Of a stretch of 64,000 nt of DNA, positions 34,810 to 43,666 are shown piece after piece. The DNA comes from Virgisporangium aliadipatigenens. GTDB lineage: Bacteria; Actinomycetota; Actinomycetes; Mycobacteriales; Micromonosporaceae. A program made the position numbers and the translations under genes. Position 1 is the first letter of the stretch; every line of letters begins with the position of its first letter. The DNA lies in NCBI RefSeq assembly GCF_016863615.1, contig NZ_BOPF01000019.1, forward strand, positions 1-64,000. Direction: 5' to 3'. The notes under the pieces were generated by a model. The model was not told the DNA's origin, did not search any database, and saw only the letters and a list, made by a program, of their open reading frames with translations.

Positions 34810-36285
34810 TCATCCTGAGCCGGCGCCGACCTTCTCACCCGACCGGCTGTCCGCTGCCGGTGGCGGCGGTTCTGCGGTGGGCGGCCCCTCCGGTGCCGAC
34901 GGTGGCCGGTCACGGCGGGCTCCGCCGGCGAGCCCCGTACCACCGAGGTAGATCAGCAACAGCGCGACGAGGATCGCGACCACCCCGCCGGCCAGCAGGG
35001 CCGTACCGAGCGGCTGCAGGAACGACAGCCGCACCGCCGGGCCGACCTCCGCGGACAGGCCGGTCATCCCGTCCGCTCGGGCGAGTACCACGGTCCAGGT
35101 GCCGGCGACCGGGGTCCAGTCCAGCCGCAGCGTGTCGGTTCCGGTCACCGAGGCGTACCAGAATCCCGCGGTGGTCGGCGCGACGACCGGGCCGACGGTG
35201 CCCGCCGTGCGGTGCACCGTTCGACTGTCGTCGGGGCCGTAGACAGCACTGAGTTCGTCGTGGGCGATGCCGTCCAACCAGCGTTCCACCGCGCCCGCGG
35301 GCGCGACCCCGAGGAACAGCGCCGCGTCGCCGTGGTTGGCCACCGTGATCCGGACCGCGTCCACGCCGCTCATCTCCTGACCGAACACGTCACCGGGCCC
35401 GACCTCGATGCGTCCCGCCGTCACCGCGGCCGTGGAGGTGGCGACCTGCCATGCGGGCGCCTCGACGTAGCCGTTCGCGTCCCGCGAGGCGTGCATCGCC
35501 AGGGCCGCGGCGCCACCCGTCGCGGCGAGAGCGCCGCCGGCCAGCATCAGGGCGCCGAGCACGATTGCGGTCACGTGGACGACGAGCCGTCCGCCGGGGT
35601 CGCGCTTCTTCTCCGGGGGAACGGGCGGAGGGTCCGTCGGTCCCGGTTCCACCGCTCCCTGATCCAGCCGGAACGGTGGGTACCGGTCGGTCAGCAGCGT
35701 CACGTAGGCGATGGTGCGCAGCACCCAGCGGTTCAGCCCGATCACCAGGTCGTACAGCCCGCCGGGATAGCGGCCGGCGAAGAGCAGGAACAGCGCCGCG
35801 ATGAGCACCAGCACGCCCAGCACGCCGCCGGCGTACGTAAGCCGCCAGCCGTTGTCGTCGCCGTTCGAGAAGCCACCGCTGGTGATGATCCCGACGATGA
35901 CCAGATGCGGCAGGGCCAGCAGCCAGGCCACCAGCGGCAGCCACCGCGGCGGGCGCGGCGGGCCGTCGACGCTCAGCCGGGCCGGATAATCGGCGACGTC
36001 GGCGAGCGTGAACGGCGGGTACCGGTCGGTGCCCAGCACCGAATAGCCGTAGTACCAGACCCGCCAGGTCCACCGCAGGACGCCGACGTTGAAGTCGAAG
36101 ATCCCGCCGGGGTACCGGCCGGTGAACAGGACCGCGACGTAGGCGATCAGGGTCATCGCCACGAACGCGGTCCACAGCACGGCCAGCACGATGTAGTGCG
36201 GTATCAGCAGCAGCCACTTCACCAGCCAGAGCCACCGGCCCGGCCGGTCCGGCTGCGCGGACACCCGCACGGGATAGGTCCCCAT
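34810..36285 (-). CDS. Double DUF4389 membrane protein
   Basis: The ATG at 36285 follows GGAAAGGAGGACACC, a near-perfect ribosome site. The 491-residue protein has two DUF4389 units: RPGRWLWLVKWLLLIPHYIV with GRYPGGIFDFNVGVLRW and DRYPPFTL, then a second with LPHLVIVGII, GRYPGGLYDLVIGLNRW and DRYPPFRL. A third part has one helix, an outside beta domain of about 180 residues and a last helix (LGTALLAGGVVAILVALLLI). Role unknown; a DevR-like site lies upstream. Confidence 0.8.
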   Translation of the reverse strand: MGTYPVRVSAQPDRPGRWLWLVKWLLLIPHYIVLAVLWTAFVAMTLIAYVAVLFTGRYPGGIFDFNVGVLRWTWRVWYYGYSVLGTDRYPPFTLADVADYPARLSVDGPPRPPRWLPLVAWLLALPHLVIVGIITSGGFSNGDDNGWRLTYAGGVLGVLVLIAALFLLFAGRYPGGLYDLVIGLNRWVLRTIAYVTLLTDRYPPFRLDQGAVEPGPTDPPPVPPEKKRDPGGRLVVHVTAIVLGALMLAGGALAATGGAAALAMHASRDANGYVEAPAWQVATSTAAVTAGRIEVGPGDVFGQEMSGVDAVRITVANHGDAALFLGVAPAGAVERWLDGIAHDELSAVYGPDDSRTVHRTAGTVGPVVAPTTAGFWYASVTGTDTLRLDWTPVAGTWTVVLARADGMTGLSAEVGPAVRLSFLQPLGTALLAGGVVAILVALLLIYLGGTGLAGGARRDRPPSAPEGPPTAEPPPPAADSRSGEKVGAGSG

Positions 36286-36362
36286 GGTGTCCTCCTTTCC
36301 ACCGTCTCCAGCACAGGACGCCCGCCTCGTGGGTGGCAGGGGCGAACGGCACCTCCGGGGCC

Positions 36363-36376
36363 GGGCCCTTCGGCCG
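36363..36376. promoter_or_regulatory. Weak DevR-box-like site GGGCCCTTCGGCCG
   Basis: It matches GGGACCTTCGGCCC (the site at 55228) at 12 of 14 positions and lies about 80 bases upstream of the DUF4389 start at 36285. On its own it would be unconvincing, since GC-rich DNA gives such matches by chance. Confidence 0.3.
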
Positions 36377-36407
36377 TGGTGGCGCCGCCGGCGCGGGCAC
36401 CGCCCCT

Positions 36408-36713
36408 TCAGCCGGCTGGGCGGCCCGGCGGCGCAACCGGCTCGCGGCGTGCCGTTCGCGCGGACTCGGCGGCGGCGAGGTCGGCCATCGCGGATCGGTA
36501 CCGGGCGCGGTCGAGAGAGCCGGCCACGACGGCGGCGCACAGCCGGGCCTCTCTGGCGTGCCGCCGCCCGAGGCGGCTGAACAGGCGGCGCCACCGCGGC
36601 CGGCGGCGCACGGTTCGCTCCGGCCGCGGCTCGATCGCTTCCACGTAACCGTAGACGGCGCACATGAACCCGGTGCCGAGGAGGAACAGCCACACGTAGA
36701 GACCGAGGCTCAT
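36408..36713 (-). CDS. Single-TM small protein with SHOCT-like C-terminus (2 of 3)
   Basis: The 101-residue protein starts MSLGLYVWLFLLGTGFMCAV (membrane helix), then a basic linker (RTVRRRPRWRRLFSRLGRRH) and the helical hairpin EARLCAAVVAGSLDRARYRS with AMADLAAAE. The last motif matches the genes at 28898 and 55353. Its start overlaps the end of the ABC permease gene by four bases, so it is third in an operon with that transporter and may be an accessory subunit. Confidence 0.72.
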   Translation of the reverse strand: MSLGLYVWLFLLGTGFMCAVYGYVEAIEPRPERTVRRRPRWRRLFSRLGRRHAREARLCAAVVAGSLDRARYRSAMADLAAAESARTARREPVAPPGRPAG

Positions 36714-37501
36714 CGCGCTGCTCCGATGTCGCGCCGCGTGAAGACCGGCGCCGCGGCGATGATCACGGCCGCCGCACCCGCGACCAGCCACAGGTAGCGT
36801 CCCGGCAGCCCGGCCCCGATCGGTCCGCCCTCGAGCGCCTGGTGGAACGGCGACAACGGCTGCCAGCCCTTGACCGCGTCGACGAGCTGCCCCGCGACGA
36901 ACAGCACGTAAGCCGCCACCGCCGCGACGGCCGGCACCGCCACCGCCGCCGCACGCCGGCCGGTCAACGCCCCGACGGCGAGCGCCAGCGCACCGAACTC
37001 GGCACCGAGCAGCACCATCGACAGGCAGGCACCGGCGAGGTCGAGCGGCCGCACACCGAGGCCGAAGGCGGCGGAGCACAGCGCGGCTGTCGACCACAGC
37101 ACCACGCCGAGAGCCGCCAGCGAGGTGGCCAGCGCAGCCGCCTGCTCTGCCAGGAACCGCGCCGGGGTCACCGGCGTCACCAGCACGATGTCCAGCGTGC
37201 CCGCCTCCTCCTCGCCGGCCACCAGGCGCACGCCGCGTCCGACGGCGAAGATGATGAACAGCACCGGCAGCACCGCGCTGAACAACTCGGCGTTGATGAA
37301 TCCTGCCCCGCTCGCGAAGTTGTCGAGGTCGAACAGTTTGCGCAGCGCCTCCGGATAGTTCGCCACGAACGCGTCGAGGTCGGGCATGTCCCGGACGGTC
37401 GGCCACATCGCCGACTCCAGCAGGACCAGCGCGGCGATGCCGACGCTCCATCCGATGATCCCTCGACGCTGGTCCCGCAGGCTCTTGAGGAACACGGTCA
37501 T
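36710..37501 (-). CDS. ABC-2 type transporter permease
   Basis: Starting MTVFLKSLRDQRRGIIGWSV at ATG 37501, the 263 residues hold six predicted helices, including LPVLFIIFAVGRGVRLVAGE followed by EEAGTLDIVLVTPVTPARFL, the cytoplasmic loop typical of ABC-2 permeases. It overlaps the ATPase gene by four bases. The transported substrate cannot be told. Confidence 0.82.
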   Translation of the reverse strand: MTVFLKSLRDQRRGIIGWSVGIAALVLLESAMWPTVRDMPDLDAFVANYPEALRKLFDLDNFASGAGFINAELFSAVLPVLFIIFAVGRGVRLVAGEEEAGTLDIVLVTPVTPARFLAEQAAALATSLAALGVVLWSTAALCSAAFGLGVRPLDLAGACLSMVLLGAEFGALALAVGALTGRRAAAVAVPAVAAVAAYVLFVAGQLVDAVKGWQPLSPFHQALEGGPIGAGLPGRYLWLVAGAAAVIIAAAPVFTRRDIGAAR

Positions 37502-38394
37502 GGCTGTGGCACCTCCCGGGAGTAGTAGTTGACGAAGATCTCCTCCAGGTCCGGCTCGTGGGTCACGACGGAGACCACCCGATGCGGCGCGGCGACCTGT
37601 AGCAACCTCGCCGTCGAACCCTCCACCATGAGGTGGACGGCGCGACCGGCAACGGTGCACGAGCGCACCTCCGGCACGGCGCGCAGGGGCTCCTCGGGCG
37701 GATCCGTGTCGAAGATCAGGTCGATGCGCCGCTGGGCGCGCGACTTCAGCTTGTCGACGGCCTCGGTCACCAGCAGCCGGCCCTGCGAGAGCATCGCCAC
37801 CCGGTCGGCCACCGCCTCGACCTCGGACAGCACGTGGGAGGAGAGAAAGACCGTCCGACCGCGGTCGCGCGCCTCCCGCACCATCGCCAGGAACTCCCGT
37901 TGGGCGATCGGGTCGAGTCCGGCAGTCGGCTCGTCCAGGATCAGCAGCGGCGGATCGTGCGCGAACGCCTGCACGATGCCGACCTTCTGCCGGTTCCCGT
38001 GCGACAGCGTGCCGATGCGGGCCGTCAGGTCGAGGTCCAGGCGTTCGGCGAGGCGCGCGACCGCGGACGGGTCGGCGCCGCCGCGCAGCCTGCCGAGGTG
38101 CTCCAGGTACCGCCCGGCGGTCAGGTCCGGATAAGCGACGAACTCCCCCGGCAGGTAGCCGACGAGACGCTGGGCCCGTTCCCGGTCGCGCACCGTGTCG
38201 TGACCGAACACCGCTGCCGCCCCGGACGTGGGGCGCAACAGGCCGACCAGGAGCCGGATCGTGGTGGTCTTGCCCGCGCCGTTGGGTCCGAGGTAACCGC
38301 AGACCGGTCCGGCGGGCACGGACAGGTCGATGCCGCGCAGTGCGGTGCGGCGGCCGTAGTTCTTGGTCAGGCCCCAGGTGCGGATGGCGTCCAT
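37498..38394 (-). CDS. ABC transporter ATPase
   Basis: The ATG at 38394 has GAGGTGAG upstream. The 298-residue ATPase has Walker [12 protein letters not shown], signature-like LSHGNRQKVGIVQAF, Walker [13 protein letters not shown] and the switch His in FLSSHVL. A C-terminal extension of about 80 residues follows, as in ABC-2 drug or antibiotic exporters. The replacement of LSGGQ by LSHGNRQK is frequent in this subfamily and is also seen in the ATPase at 52604. Confidence 0.88.
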   Translation of the reverse strand: MDAIRTWGLTKNYGRRTALRGIDLSVPAGPVCGYLGPNGAGKTTTIRLLVGLLRPTSGAAAVFGHDTVRDRERAQRLVGYLPGEFVAYPDLTAGRYLEHLGRLRGGADPSAVARLAERLDLDLTARIGTLSHGNRQKVGIVQAFAHDPPLLILDEPTAGLDPIAQREFLAMVREARDRGRTVFLSSHVLSEVEAVADRVAMLSQGRLLVTEAVDKLKSRAQRRIDLIFDTDPPEEPLRAVPEVRSCTVAGRAVHLMVEGSTARLLQVAAPHRVVSVVTHEPDLEEIFVNYYSREVPQP

Positions 38395-38449
38395 GGGCTC
38401 ACCTCCGTCGCTCCCGCCCAGTCTGGGCGGTCGGACGGCCGTCGGTGCA

Positions 38450-38463
38450 GGGTCCTTGGTCCC
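38450..38463. promoter_or_regulatory. DevR-box-like site GGGTCCTTGGTCCC
   Basis: The site is one base from the GGGACCnnGGTCCC form. It lies between the ABC ATPase start (56 bases) and the plus-strand small gene at 38584 (120 bases), so it could serve either or both. Confidence 0.45.
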
Positions 38464-38583
38464 TGCTCGGGCGCGGTTCCCACGGGGACCGTGGAAGCTG
38501 TCGGCGACCTGCCGACGCCGCACTGCGGACTCACCGGGCGTCGGAGAACCCGGGCCCGGGAAATCCCGAGGAGGTCGGGAGAG

Positions 38584-38766
38584 ATGGCTACCCGAACGGT
38601 AGCGAGCGTGACGACGTTCAACGAGACAGTGGACATGCTGGCGGCCCACCGGATCGGCGTGCTACCGGTTCCGAACCCCCGGTCGGCGCGGGGGCGCTAC
38701 ATCCGGGTCCGGCCGACGAAGCTGCGTCGCGGGCGGGAGACCCGCGGGCGAGGCCGCCGGCGTTGA
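38584..38766 (+). CDS. Small basic protein, perhaps a CBS-domain remnant
   Basis: The ATG at 38584 follows GAGGAGGTCGGGAG. The 60-residue product MATRTVASVTTFNETVDMLA continues AHRIGVLPVPNPRSARGRYI and ends in an Arg-rich tail. The part FNETVDMLAAHRIGVLPV resembles the first helix and strand of a CBS domain. It may be a truncated CBS gene with a secondary tail, or a genuine small protein. It is 51 bases upstream of the USP gene. Confidence 0.45.
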   Translation: MATRTVASVTTFNETVDMLAAHRIGVLPVPNPRSARGRYIRVRPTKLRRGRETRGRGRRR

Positions 38767-38817
38767 GCCGGTCGACCGGCCGGCGCGCTCGCCCGGGCCC
38801 GGCAGGAGGTGCACGTG

Positions 38818-39693
38818 ATGAGCGGACCGGTGGTGGTCGGGGTCGACGGCTCCGTCACCGGTGAGCGCGCCCTGGACTGGGCGACGGACGAGGCCCGCCG
38901 GCGCAAGCGGACACTGCGTGTGCTGCATGCCTACGGCTGGCCGCTGCCGGACCTTCCGGTGTCACCGGACCGCTACCGGGCGCCCCGCCCCGGCATGTCC
39001 GACGGTGAGTTGGCGCGCGACGTGGCCGAACGGCATGCGGCGCGAGCCCGCCGCGCGGCCCCCGAACTGACGGTGGAGACCGTCGTCTCCGGCGATCTTC
39101 CCGGGCCCGCGCTGGTGACCGCGTCGCTCGACGCCTCCGTCGTCGTGGTGGGCAGCCGAGGACTCGGCAGCGTCACCGAACTGCTGCTCGGCTCCGTGTC
39201 GTCCCACGTCGTCGCGCACGCCCGCGTTCCCGTGGTGGTGGTGCGCCGGCCCGCCGATCCGCACGCGCCGGTGCTCGTCGGGGTGGACGGGAAGCCGGCG
39301 TCCGACCGCGCCGTCGGCTGGGCCTTCGAGCAGGCCGCGTCGCGCCGCGTGCCGCTGATCGCGGTACACGCCTGGCAGGCGCCGGTGTCCCGCCGACACG
39401 GCGACATGCTGCCCCTCGTCCACGACCCCGCGATGCTCGCCAAGGAAGAGGCGCGGGTGCTCACCGAGGCGCTCACCGGCGGGCGCGAGGAGTACCCCGA
39501 CGTCGTGGTGCGAGCGTGCCTGCGGCACGAGAGGCCGGCGAAAGCGCTGCTCGCCGAGTCCACGCGGGCAGGTCTGCTGGTCGTCGGTGCGCACGGCCGC
39601 AGCGAGTGGCGCGGCCTGCTGCTCGGCTCGGTGAGCCGCCACGTGCTGCACCACGCGGGCGTGCCGGTAGCGGTCGTCCACGAACGGCGGTGA
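38818..39693 (+). CDS. Universal stress protein, tandem USP domains
   Basis: I chose ATG 38818 (MSGPVVVGVDGSVTGERALD) since AGGAGG lies eight bases upstream. The 291 residues have two USP domains: the first with VVVGSRGLGSVTELLLGSVS and HVVAHARVPVVVVR, the second starting LVGVDGKPASDRAVGWAFEQ with LVVGAHGRSEWRGLLLGSVS. The G-X2-G-X9-G-(S/T) ATP-binding pattern is present in both. Tandem USPs are typical DosR-regulon members that sense ATP and slow growth. Confidence 0.9.
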   Translation: MSGPVVVGVDGSVTGERALDWATDEARRRKRTLRVLHAYGWPLPDLPVSPDRYRAPRPGMSDGELARDVAERHAARARRAAPELTVETVVSGDLPGPALVTASLDASVVVVGSRGLGSVTELLLGSVSSHVVAHARVPVVVVRRPADPHAPVLVGVDGKPASDRAVGWAFEQAASRRVPLIAVHAWQAPVSRRHGDMLPLVHDPAMLAKEEARVLTEALTGGREEYPDVVVRACLRHERPAKALLAESTRAGLLVVGAHGRSEWRGLLLGSVSRHVLHHAGVPVAVVHERR

Positions 39694-39771
39694 CCGACAG
39701 GGATCACCGTTCACTCCGGGCGGCCACCGGCACCGGTTGTCCGGAGCCGCCGTTCAGGGAGGAGATGCGCC

Positions 39772-40042
39772 GTGTCGGGCCTCATCGTCGTCGGGGTCGA
39801 CGGCTCCCACCACGCGTCGGTCGCGGCGTGCCGGAGCACTCGAATCCGCGCGGACGGGCCCGGGAACTGGTTGACACGATCAGCAGCGCCGCCGTCGAGC
39901 GGCATCCCGGGTTGACCACCCGGCGTCTCGTGGTCGACGGCGTCCCCTCGGCCGTGCTCACGAGGCCTCGCGTGGGGCCGACCCGCTCTATGTGGCCATC
40001 GTGGGCTCGGTCGGGATCAGTGCGATCACGCACGCGCGCTGA
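39772..40042 (+). pseudogene. Decayed universal stress protein gene
   Basis: After GGGAGGAG the GTG at 39772 reads MSGLIVVGVDGSHHASVAA, a USP N-terminus, but the frame then fails. Another frame continues with ARELVDTISSAAVERHPGLT and TRRLVVDGVPSAVLT, also USP-like, and the sequence ends at 40042. Both the frameshift and an internal deletion are visible (a USP domain needs about 140 residues). Confidence 0.65.
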
Positions 40043-40307
40043 CCCGTCGTCGTCGGTTCCCGGGGTGGCGGTGGACTGCGCGCCCCGAGGCAGCGGGCGG
40101 AACGGTGTCGCGCCGGTACGCCACGGCGTTCACCACCGACGCGACCCCGTCGACGTGCGCGACGGCGTGGGCGATCCGTTCCGCCGTAACGCGTTCGTGC
40201 ACCGTGCCGAACAGCACGACGACGCCGTGGTGAACGTCGGCCCGCAGGTCGCTCAAGTGGTCGCCGGGGATCGTGCGAAACACCTCGTGAACCGTCAACG
40301 TGCGCAT
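40026..40307 (-). CDS. BON-domain-like small protein, truncated paralogue of the CBS-BON protein
   Basis: The 93 residues include SDLRADVHHGVVVLFGTVHE and AERIAHAVAHVDGVASVVNA with VAYRRDTV. These match the C-terminal half of the protein at 62769 almost residue by residue. The CBS part is absent; a 17-residue N-terminus (MRTLTVHEVFRTIPGDH) replaces it. BON domains are thought to bind membranes or ligands. It is the last gene of the long operon, 28 bases after the ABC permease gene. Confidence 0.65.
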   Translation of the reverse strand: MRTLTVHEVFRTIPGDHLSDLRADVHHGVVVLFGTVHERVTAERIAHAVAHVDGVASVVNAVAYRRDTVPPAASGRAVHRHPGNRRRRVSARA

Positions 40308-40335
40308 CGCCGTTCTCCTCTCACCGGGGACGACG

Positions 40336-41532
40336 CTACGAGCGGCCGGCCCCGCGCGTCAGGGCCGAGCGGCTCGTTCCGCCCGGGAGCTCCCGCCGCA
40401 GCCGCCGGCACGCCACCGCGGTCAACACCACGGCGACGGCGAGCAGGACCGCAAGGTCGACGGCGATGTCGCCGAACCCGCCGCCCCGGCCGAGCGCGGT
40501 GAACCCGTCGACCGCCCACGCGTGCGGACTCACCACATGGGCAACCGTCCGCATGAACGGGGTGAAGAACTCCAGCGGCATCATCGTCCCGCCCAGCGCG
40601 GCCAGCCCGAGCCCGAGCAGGATCCCGATCGCCGAGGCGAGTTGCGGTGTGCGGGCGAGGCTGCCCATCAGCAGCCCGGCGGCACCGGCCACGGACGCGA
40701 ACGCCAGCATCAGCGCCCCGGCGGCGAACGGATCACCCCACCGCACGTCGAACAGCAGCGCGGTGGCCACCATCATGAACCCGCCCTGGAGCACCGTGAC
40801 GGTGAGCCGCCCCAGCCCCTCCCCGGTCAGGATCGCGGCGGTGCTCGTCGGCGTGGCGAGCATCCGGCGCAGCACCCCGAGCCGGCGCGTCTCCACCAGC
40901 GCCACGGACGCCGTCAGCGCGGTGACGAACAGGAACAGCAGCAGCTGCGTGCTCGCCGTGGTGTCGAAGCGCCCGCCGGTGTCCAGGTCGGTGCCGACCG
41001 TGCGTGCGGAGACCGAGAGCCGGGGCAGGCTCGCCGCGACACCGTCGACACCGCGCAGCCCGTCGTCGAGCGGTACGCCCCGTTCGGCCGCGACGAACAG
41101 TCCGGCGCGCAGCCGTCCGGCCTCGTGCCCGACGACGGCACGCACGACCGACCCGACCCGCGTGCCGACAGTGCCGGGGCGGGCGACGAACTCCACGGTG
41201 ACGGCGTGCCCGGCCCGGATCGCCGCGTCGTAACCGGCCGGGACGAGCACCCCGGCGTCGAGTTCGCCGTGCGCGACCGCCGGTGCCAGTTCCCCCACGG
41301 AATGCCGGCGCACCGATATGCCGGCGCCCTGCGCGGCGAGTGCCGCCACGAGCCGGTCGGCCAACGGTCCGGACTCGGCCACCGCGACGCCGACGCGGGG
41401 CACGGCCACGCCACCGACGGCGGTGCCGAGCACGAAGACCAGCAGCAGCGGGAACACGAAGACGAACACCAGGTTGGTGCGGTCCCGCAGGGTGCGGCGC
41501 AGATCGACCGCCGCGATCGCCAGGGCCTTCAC
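40336..41532 (-). CDS. ABC-2 type permease
   Basis: The GTG at 41532 (MKALAIAAVDLRRTLRDRTN) overlaps the upstream permease gene. The 398 residues have an N-terminal helix, a large outside domain (about 45-190) and five to six C-terminal helices with LVETRRLGVLRRMLATPTST, the hallmark loop of ABC-2 exporters. It pairs with the permease at 41529 as a heterodimer. The outside domains are typical of type V exporters of lipids or peptides. Confidence 0.82.
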   Translation of the reverse strand: MKALAIAAVDLRRTLRDRTNLVFVFVFPLLLVFVLGTAVGGVAVPRVGVAVAESGPLADRLVAALAAQGAGISVRRHSVGELAPAVAHGELDAGVLVPAGYDAAIRAGHAVTVEFVARPGTVGTRVGSVVRAVVGHEAGRLRAGLFVAAERGVPLDDGLRGVDGVAASLPRLSVSARTVGTDLDTGGRFDTTASTQLLLFLFVTALTASVALVETRRLGVLRRMLATPTSTAAILTGEGLGRLTVTVLQGGFMMVATALLFDVRWGDPFAAGALMLAFASVAGAAGLLMGSLARTPQLASAIGILLGLGLAALGGTMMPLEFFTPFMRTVAHVVSPHAWAVDGFTALGRGGGFGDIAVDLAVLLAVAVVLTAVACRRLRRELPGGTSRSALTRGAGRS

Positions 41533-42683
41533 GGCCGCACCGCCTTCCGCAGTCGCACGACGGCCACCGCACCGGTGACCGCCGCGAAGCCGCACATGGC
41601 CGCCACCGCGGGCAGCACCTCTCGGAGCGACCCGCCGCCGGCCAATTCGCCCAGCCCGCCCAGGAACCAGCCGTGCGGCGTCGCCCACGACAGGGCCTTC
41701 AGCGCGGGGACCCGTTCGATCGGGAAGAAGACCCCGCCCAGCATGCCGAGCAGCATCGCGAGCACCGCCTGCCAGCTGCCGGCCTGTTCGGCGGTGCGGG
41801 CCAGGCTCGCCACCACGGCCGTCACGCCGGTCGCCGCGAGCACGGCGGCACCGGCCAGCGCCGCCACGGCGAGCGGGGCACCCCACGACGCTCCCATGAA
41901 CGCGGTGGTCGCCACGATGAGCACCGCCAGGCTGGACGCGCCGAACAGCACGCTCGTGAGCAGCTTCGCCGTCAGGACCGCGCCCGGTGGCACCGGCATC
42001 GCCAGCAGCCGTCCCAGCGTCCCGCCGGCCCGCTCCTCGATCAGCGACGACACCCCGAACTGCACGGTGAAGAAGAGGAAGAAGACCGCCATCGCGGCGG
42101 CGAACCAGGTGCGCGTGTCGAGGATGCGCCGCTGCGCGGAGACGTCCACGACGCTCACCGGTGGCGTGAACCGGGCAGCCCGTTCCGCCAGCGCGGCGAT
42201 CCGCCGCGGGTCGTGCGGTTCACCCGCCGCGGCCACGGCCGCCACGCGCACGCTCGTGAGGTCGTCCACGAACGCCGCCGCGAGCGAGCGCGCCACGTCG
42301 GCCGCGGTGGGCGCGTTGACGTTGCCGATCACCTCGATGGCGGCGGTGCCGTCGGTGCCGATGCCGGCCGGCAGCACGAACGCCGCGTCGATCGTGCCGC
42401 CGTCGGCCAGTTCCGCCGCCTCGGCCGGGTCGGCGACCCGTCGCACCGTCACGATGTCCCGCTCGGCCAGCCGATCGAGCACGTCGACGAACGCCGCCGC
42501 CACCGGCCCCCGGTCGAGGTCGGTGACCGCGTAGGCGAACGGCCGCGGCGTCTCGTTCCCGCCGAAGACCGTGGCGAAGATGAGGGCCAAGGTGAACGGG
42601 ATGACCACGGCGATCAGCACCGCCGAGCGGTCCCGCAGCCGCAGCCGCAGGTCCTTGCCGGCCAGGATCAGCACCGCGCGCAT
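41529..42683 (-). CDS. ABC-2 type permease
   Basis: Starting MRAVLILAGKDLRLRLRDRS at ATG 42683, this 384-residue protein has the same plan: a first helix VLIAVVIPFTLALIFATVFG, an outside domain, and later helices after SSLIEERAGGTLGRLLAMPV. It is two bases downstream of the ATPase gene and overlaps the second permease, so the three form one transporter. Confidence 0.82.
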   Translation of the reverse strand: MRAVLILAGKDLRLRLRDRSAVLIAVVIPFTLALIFATVFGGNETPRPFAYAVTDLDRGPVAAAFVDVLDRLAERDIVTVRRVADPAEAAELADGGTIDAAFVLPAGIGTDGTAAIEVIGNVNAPTAADVARSLAAAFVDDLTSVRVAAVAAAGEPHDPRRIAALAERAARFTPPVSVVDVSAQRRILDTRTWFAAAMAVFFLFFTVQFGVSSLIEERAGGTLGRLLAMPVPPGAVLTAKLLTSVLFGASSLAVLIVATTAFMGASWGAPLAVAALAGAAVLAATGVTAVVASLARTAEQAGSWQAVLAMLLGMLGGVFFPIERVPALKALSWATPHGWFLGGLGELAGGGSLREVLPAVAAMCGFAAVTGAVAVVRLRKAVRP

Positions 42684-42685
42684 GG

Positions 42686-43666
42686 TCAGTCCCGCAGGCT
42701 TCGGCCGGTCAGGTGCAGGAACACGGCCTCCAGGTCCGGTTCCTCCAGCGTGACCGAGCGGACGGTGGCGCCGGCGCCGGAGACCGCTGCCAGGATGGCG
42801 GGCAGGGCGGTCCGCGCGTCGGTGTCGAGCAGTTCGATCCCGTCCGCGCCGACGGCGATTCCGCGCACGGAGCCGAGCCGTTCCAGGGCCTCGCCGGCCG
42901 ACGCGAGATCGCCGGTCGCCCCGAGGCGCACCCGGTCGCACTGGCCGACGAGGGCCGTCAGTTCCCGTTGCGTGCCCTGCGCGACGAGCCGGCCGGCGTC
43001 GATGATGCCGACCCGGTCGCAGAGCCGGTGCGCCTCCTCCATGTAATGCGTGGTGTAGAGGACGGCCACGCCGCGGCCGCTGAGCGCGGTGACGTCGTCG
43101 AGGATCGCGTTGCGGCTCTGCGGGTCGACGCCGACCGTCGGTTCGTCGAGGATCAGCAGGTCGGGCCGGTGCAGCAGGCCGGCGCCGATGTTCAGGCGGC
43201 GCTGCATGCCGCCGGAGTAGGTGCCGGCGCGGTCACCGGCACGCCCGGAGAGCCCCACGACCTCCAGCACCTCCTCGGCCCGGGCGCGGGCGGCCGCGGC
43301 GCGCAGTCCGTAGAGGCGGGCGAACAGGCGCAGGTTCTCCCGGCCGGTCAGGTCGGGGTACACCGCGATCTCCTGCGGGACGTAGCCGATGCGCGACTTG
43401 GCGGCGAGCGCCCGCAGCGTCATCGGCAGGCCGGCGACCCTGATGTCCCCGGCGTCCGGCGGCAGGATCCCGACGACCATGGAGATGACCGTGGTCTTGC
43501 CGGCGCCGTTCGGCCCGAGGAGGCCGTACGTCTCGCCCTTTCCGATGTCGAACGACACGCCGTCGACCGCGAGCCGCCCGTCGTAGCTCTTGCGCAGGCC
43601 ACGGCAGGACAGGACGGCCCCGGTGCCGGTGCTGGTCGGTGGCGCCGCGAGCTGCCGCAGCGTCAT
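42686..43666 (-). CDS. ABC transporter ATPase
   Basis: The ATG at 43666 overlaps the end of the oxidoreductase gene (ATGA). The 326 residues show Walker [13 protein letters not shown], the Q-loop [10 protein letters not shown], signature [16 protein letters not shown], Walker [13 protein letters not shown] and His in YTTHYMEEA. The C-terminal domain ends [19 protein letters not shown], usual for ABC-2 exporters. Its coupling to a redox operon is unexpected. Confidence 0.88.
   Translation of the reverse strand: MTLRQLAAPPTSTGTGAVLSCRGLRKSYDGRLAVDGVSFDIGKGETYGLLGPNGAGKTTVISMVVGILPPDAGDIRVAGLPMTLRALAAKSRIGYVPQEIAVYPDLTGRENLRLFARLYGLRAAAARARAEEVLEVVGLSGRAGDRAGTYSGGMQRRLNIGAGLLHRPDLLILDEPTVGVDPQSRNAILDDVTALSGRGVAVLYTTHYMEEAHRLCDRVGIIDAGRLVAQGTQRELTALVGQCDRVRLGATGDLASAGEALERLGSVRGIAVGADGIELLDTDARTALPAILAAVSGAGATVRSVTLEEPDLEAVFLHLTGRSLRD

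Noticed and set aside
40300-42534. 744-codon plus-strand frame
   Set aside because: It is antisense to the two ABC-2 permease genes, which have start sites, membrane helices and exact overlaps.
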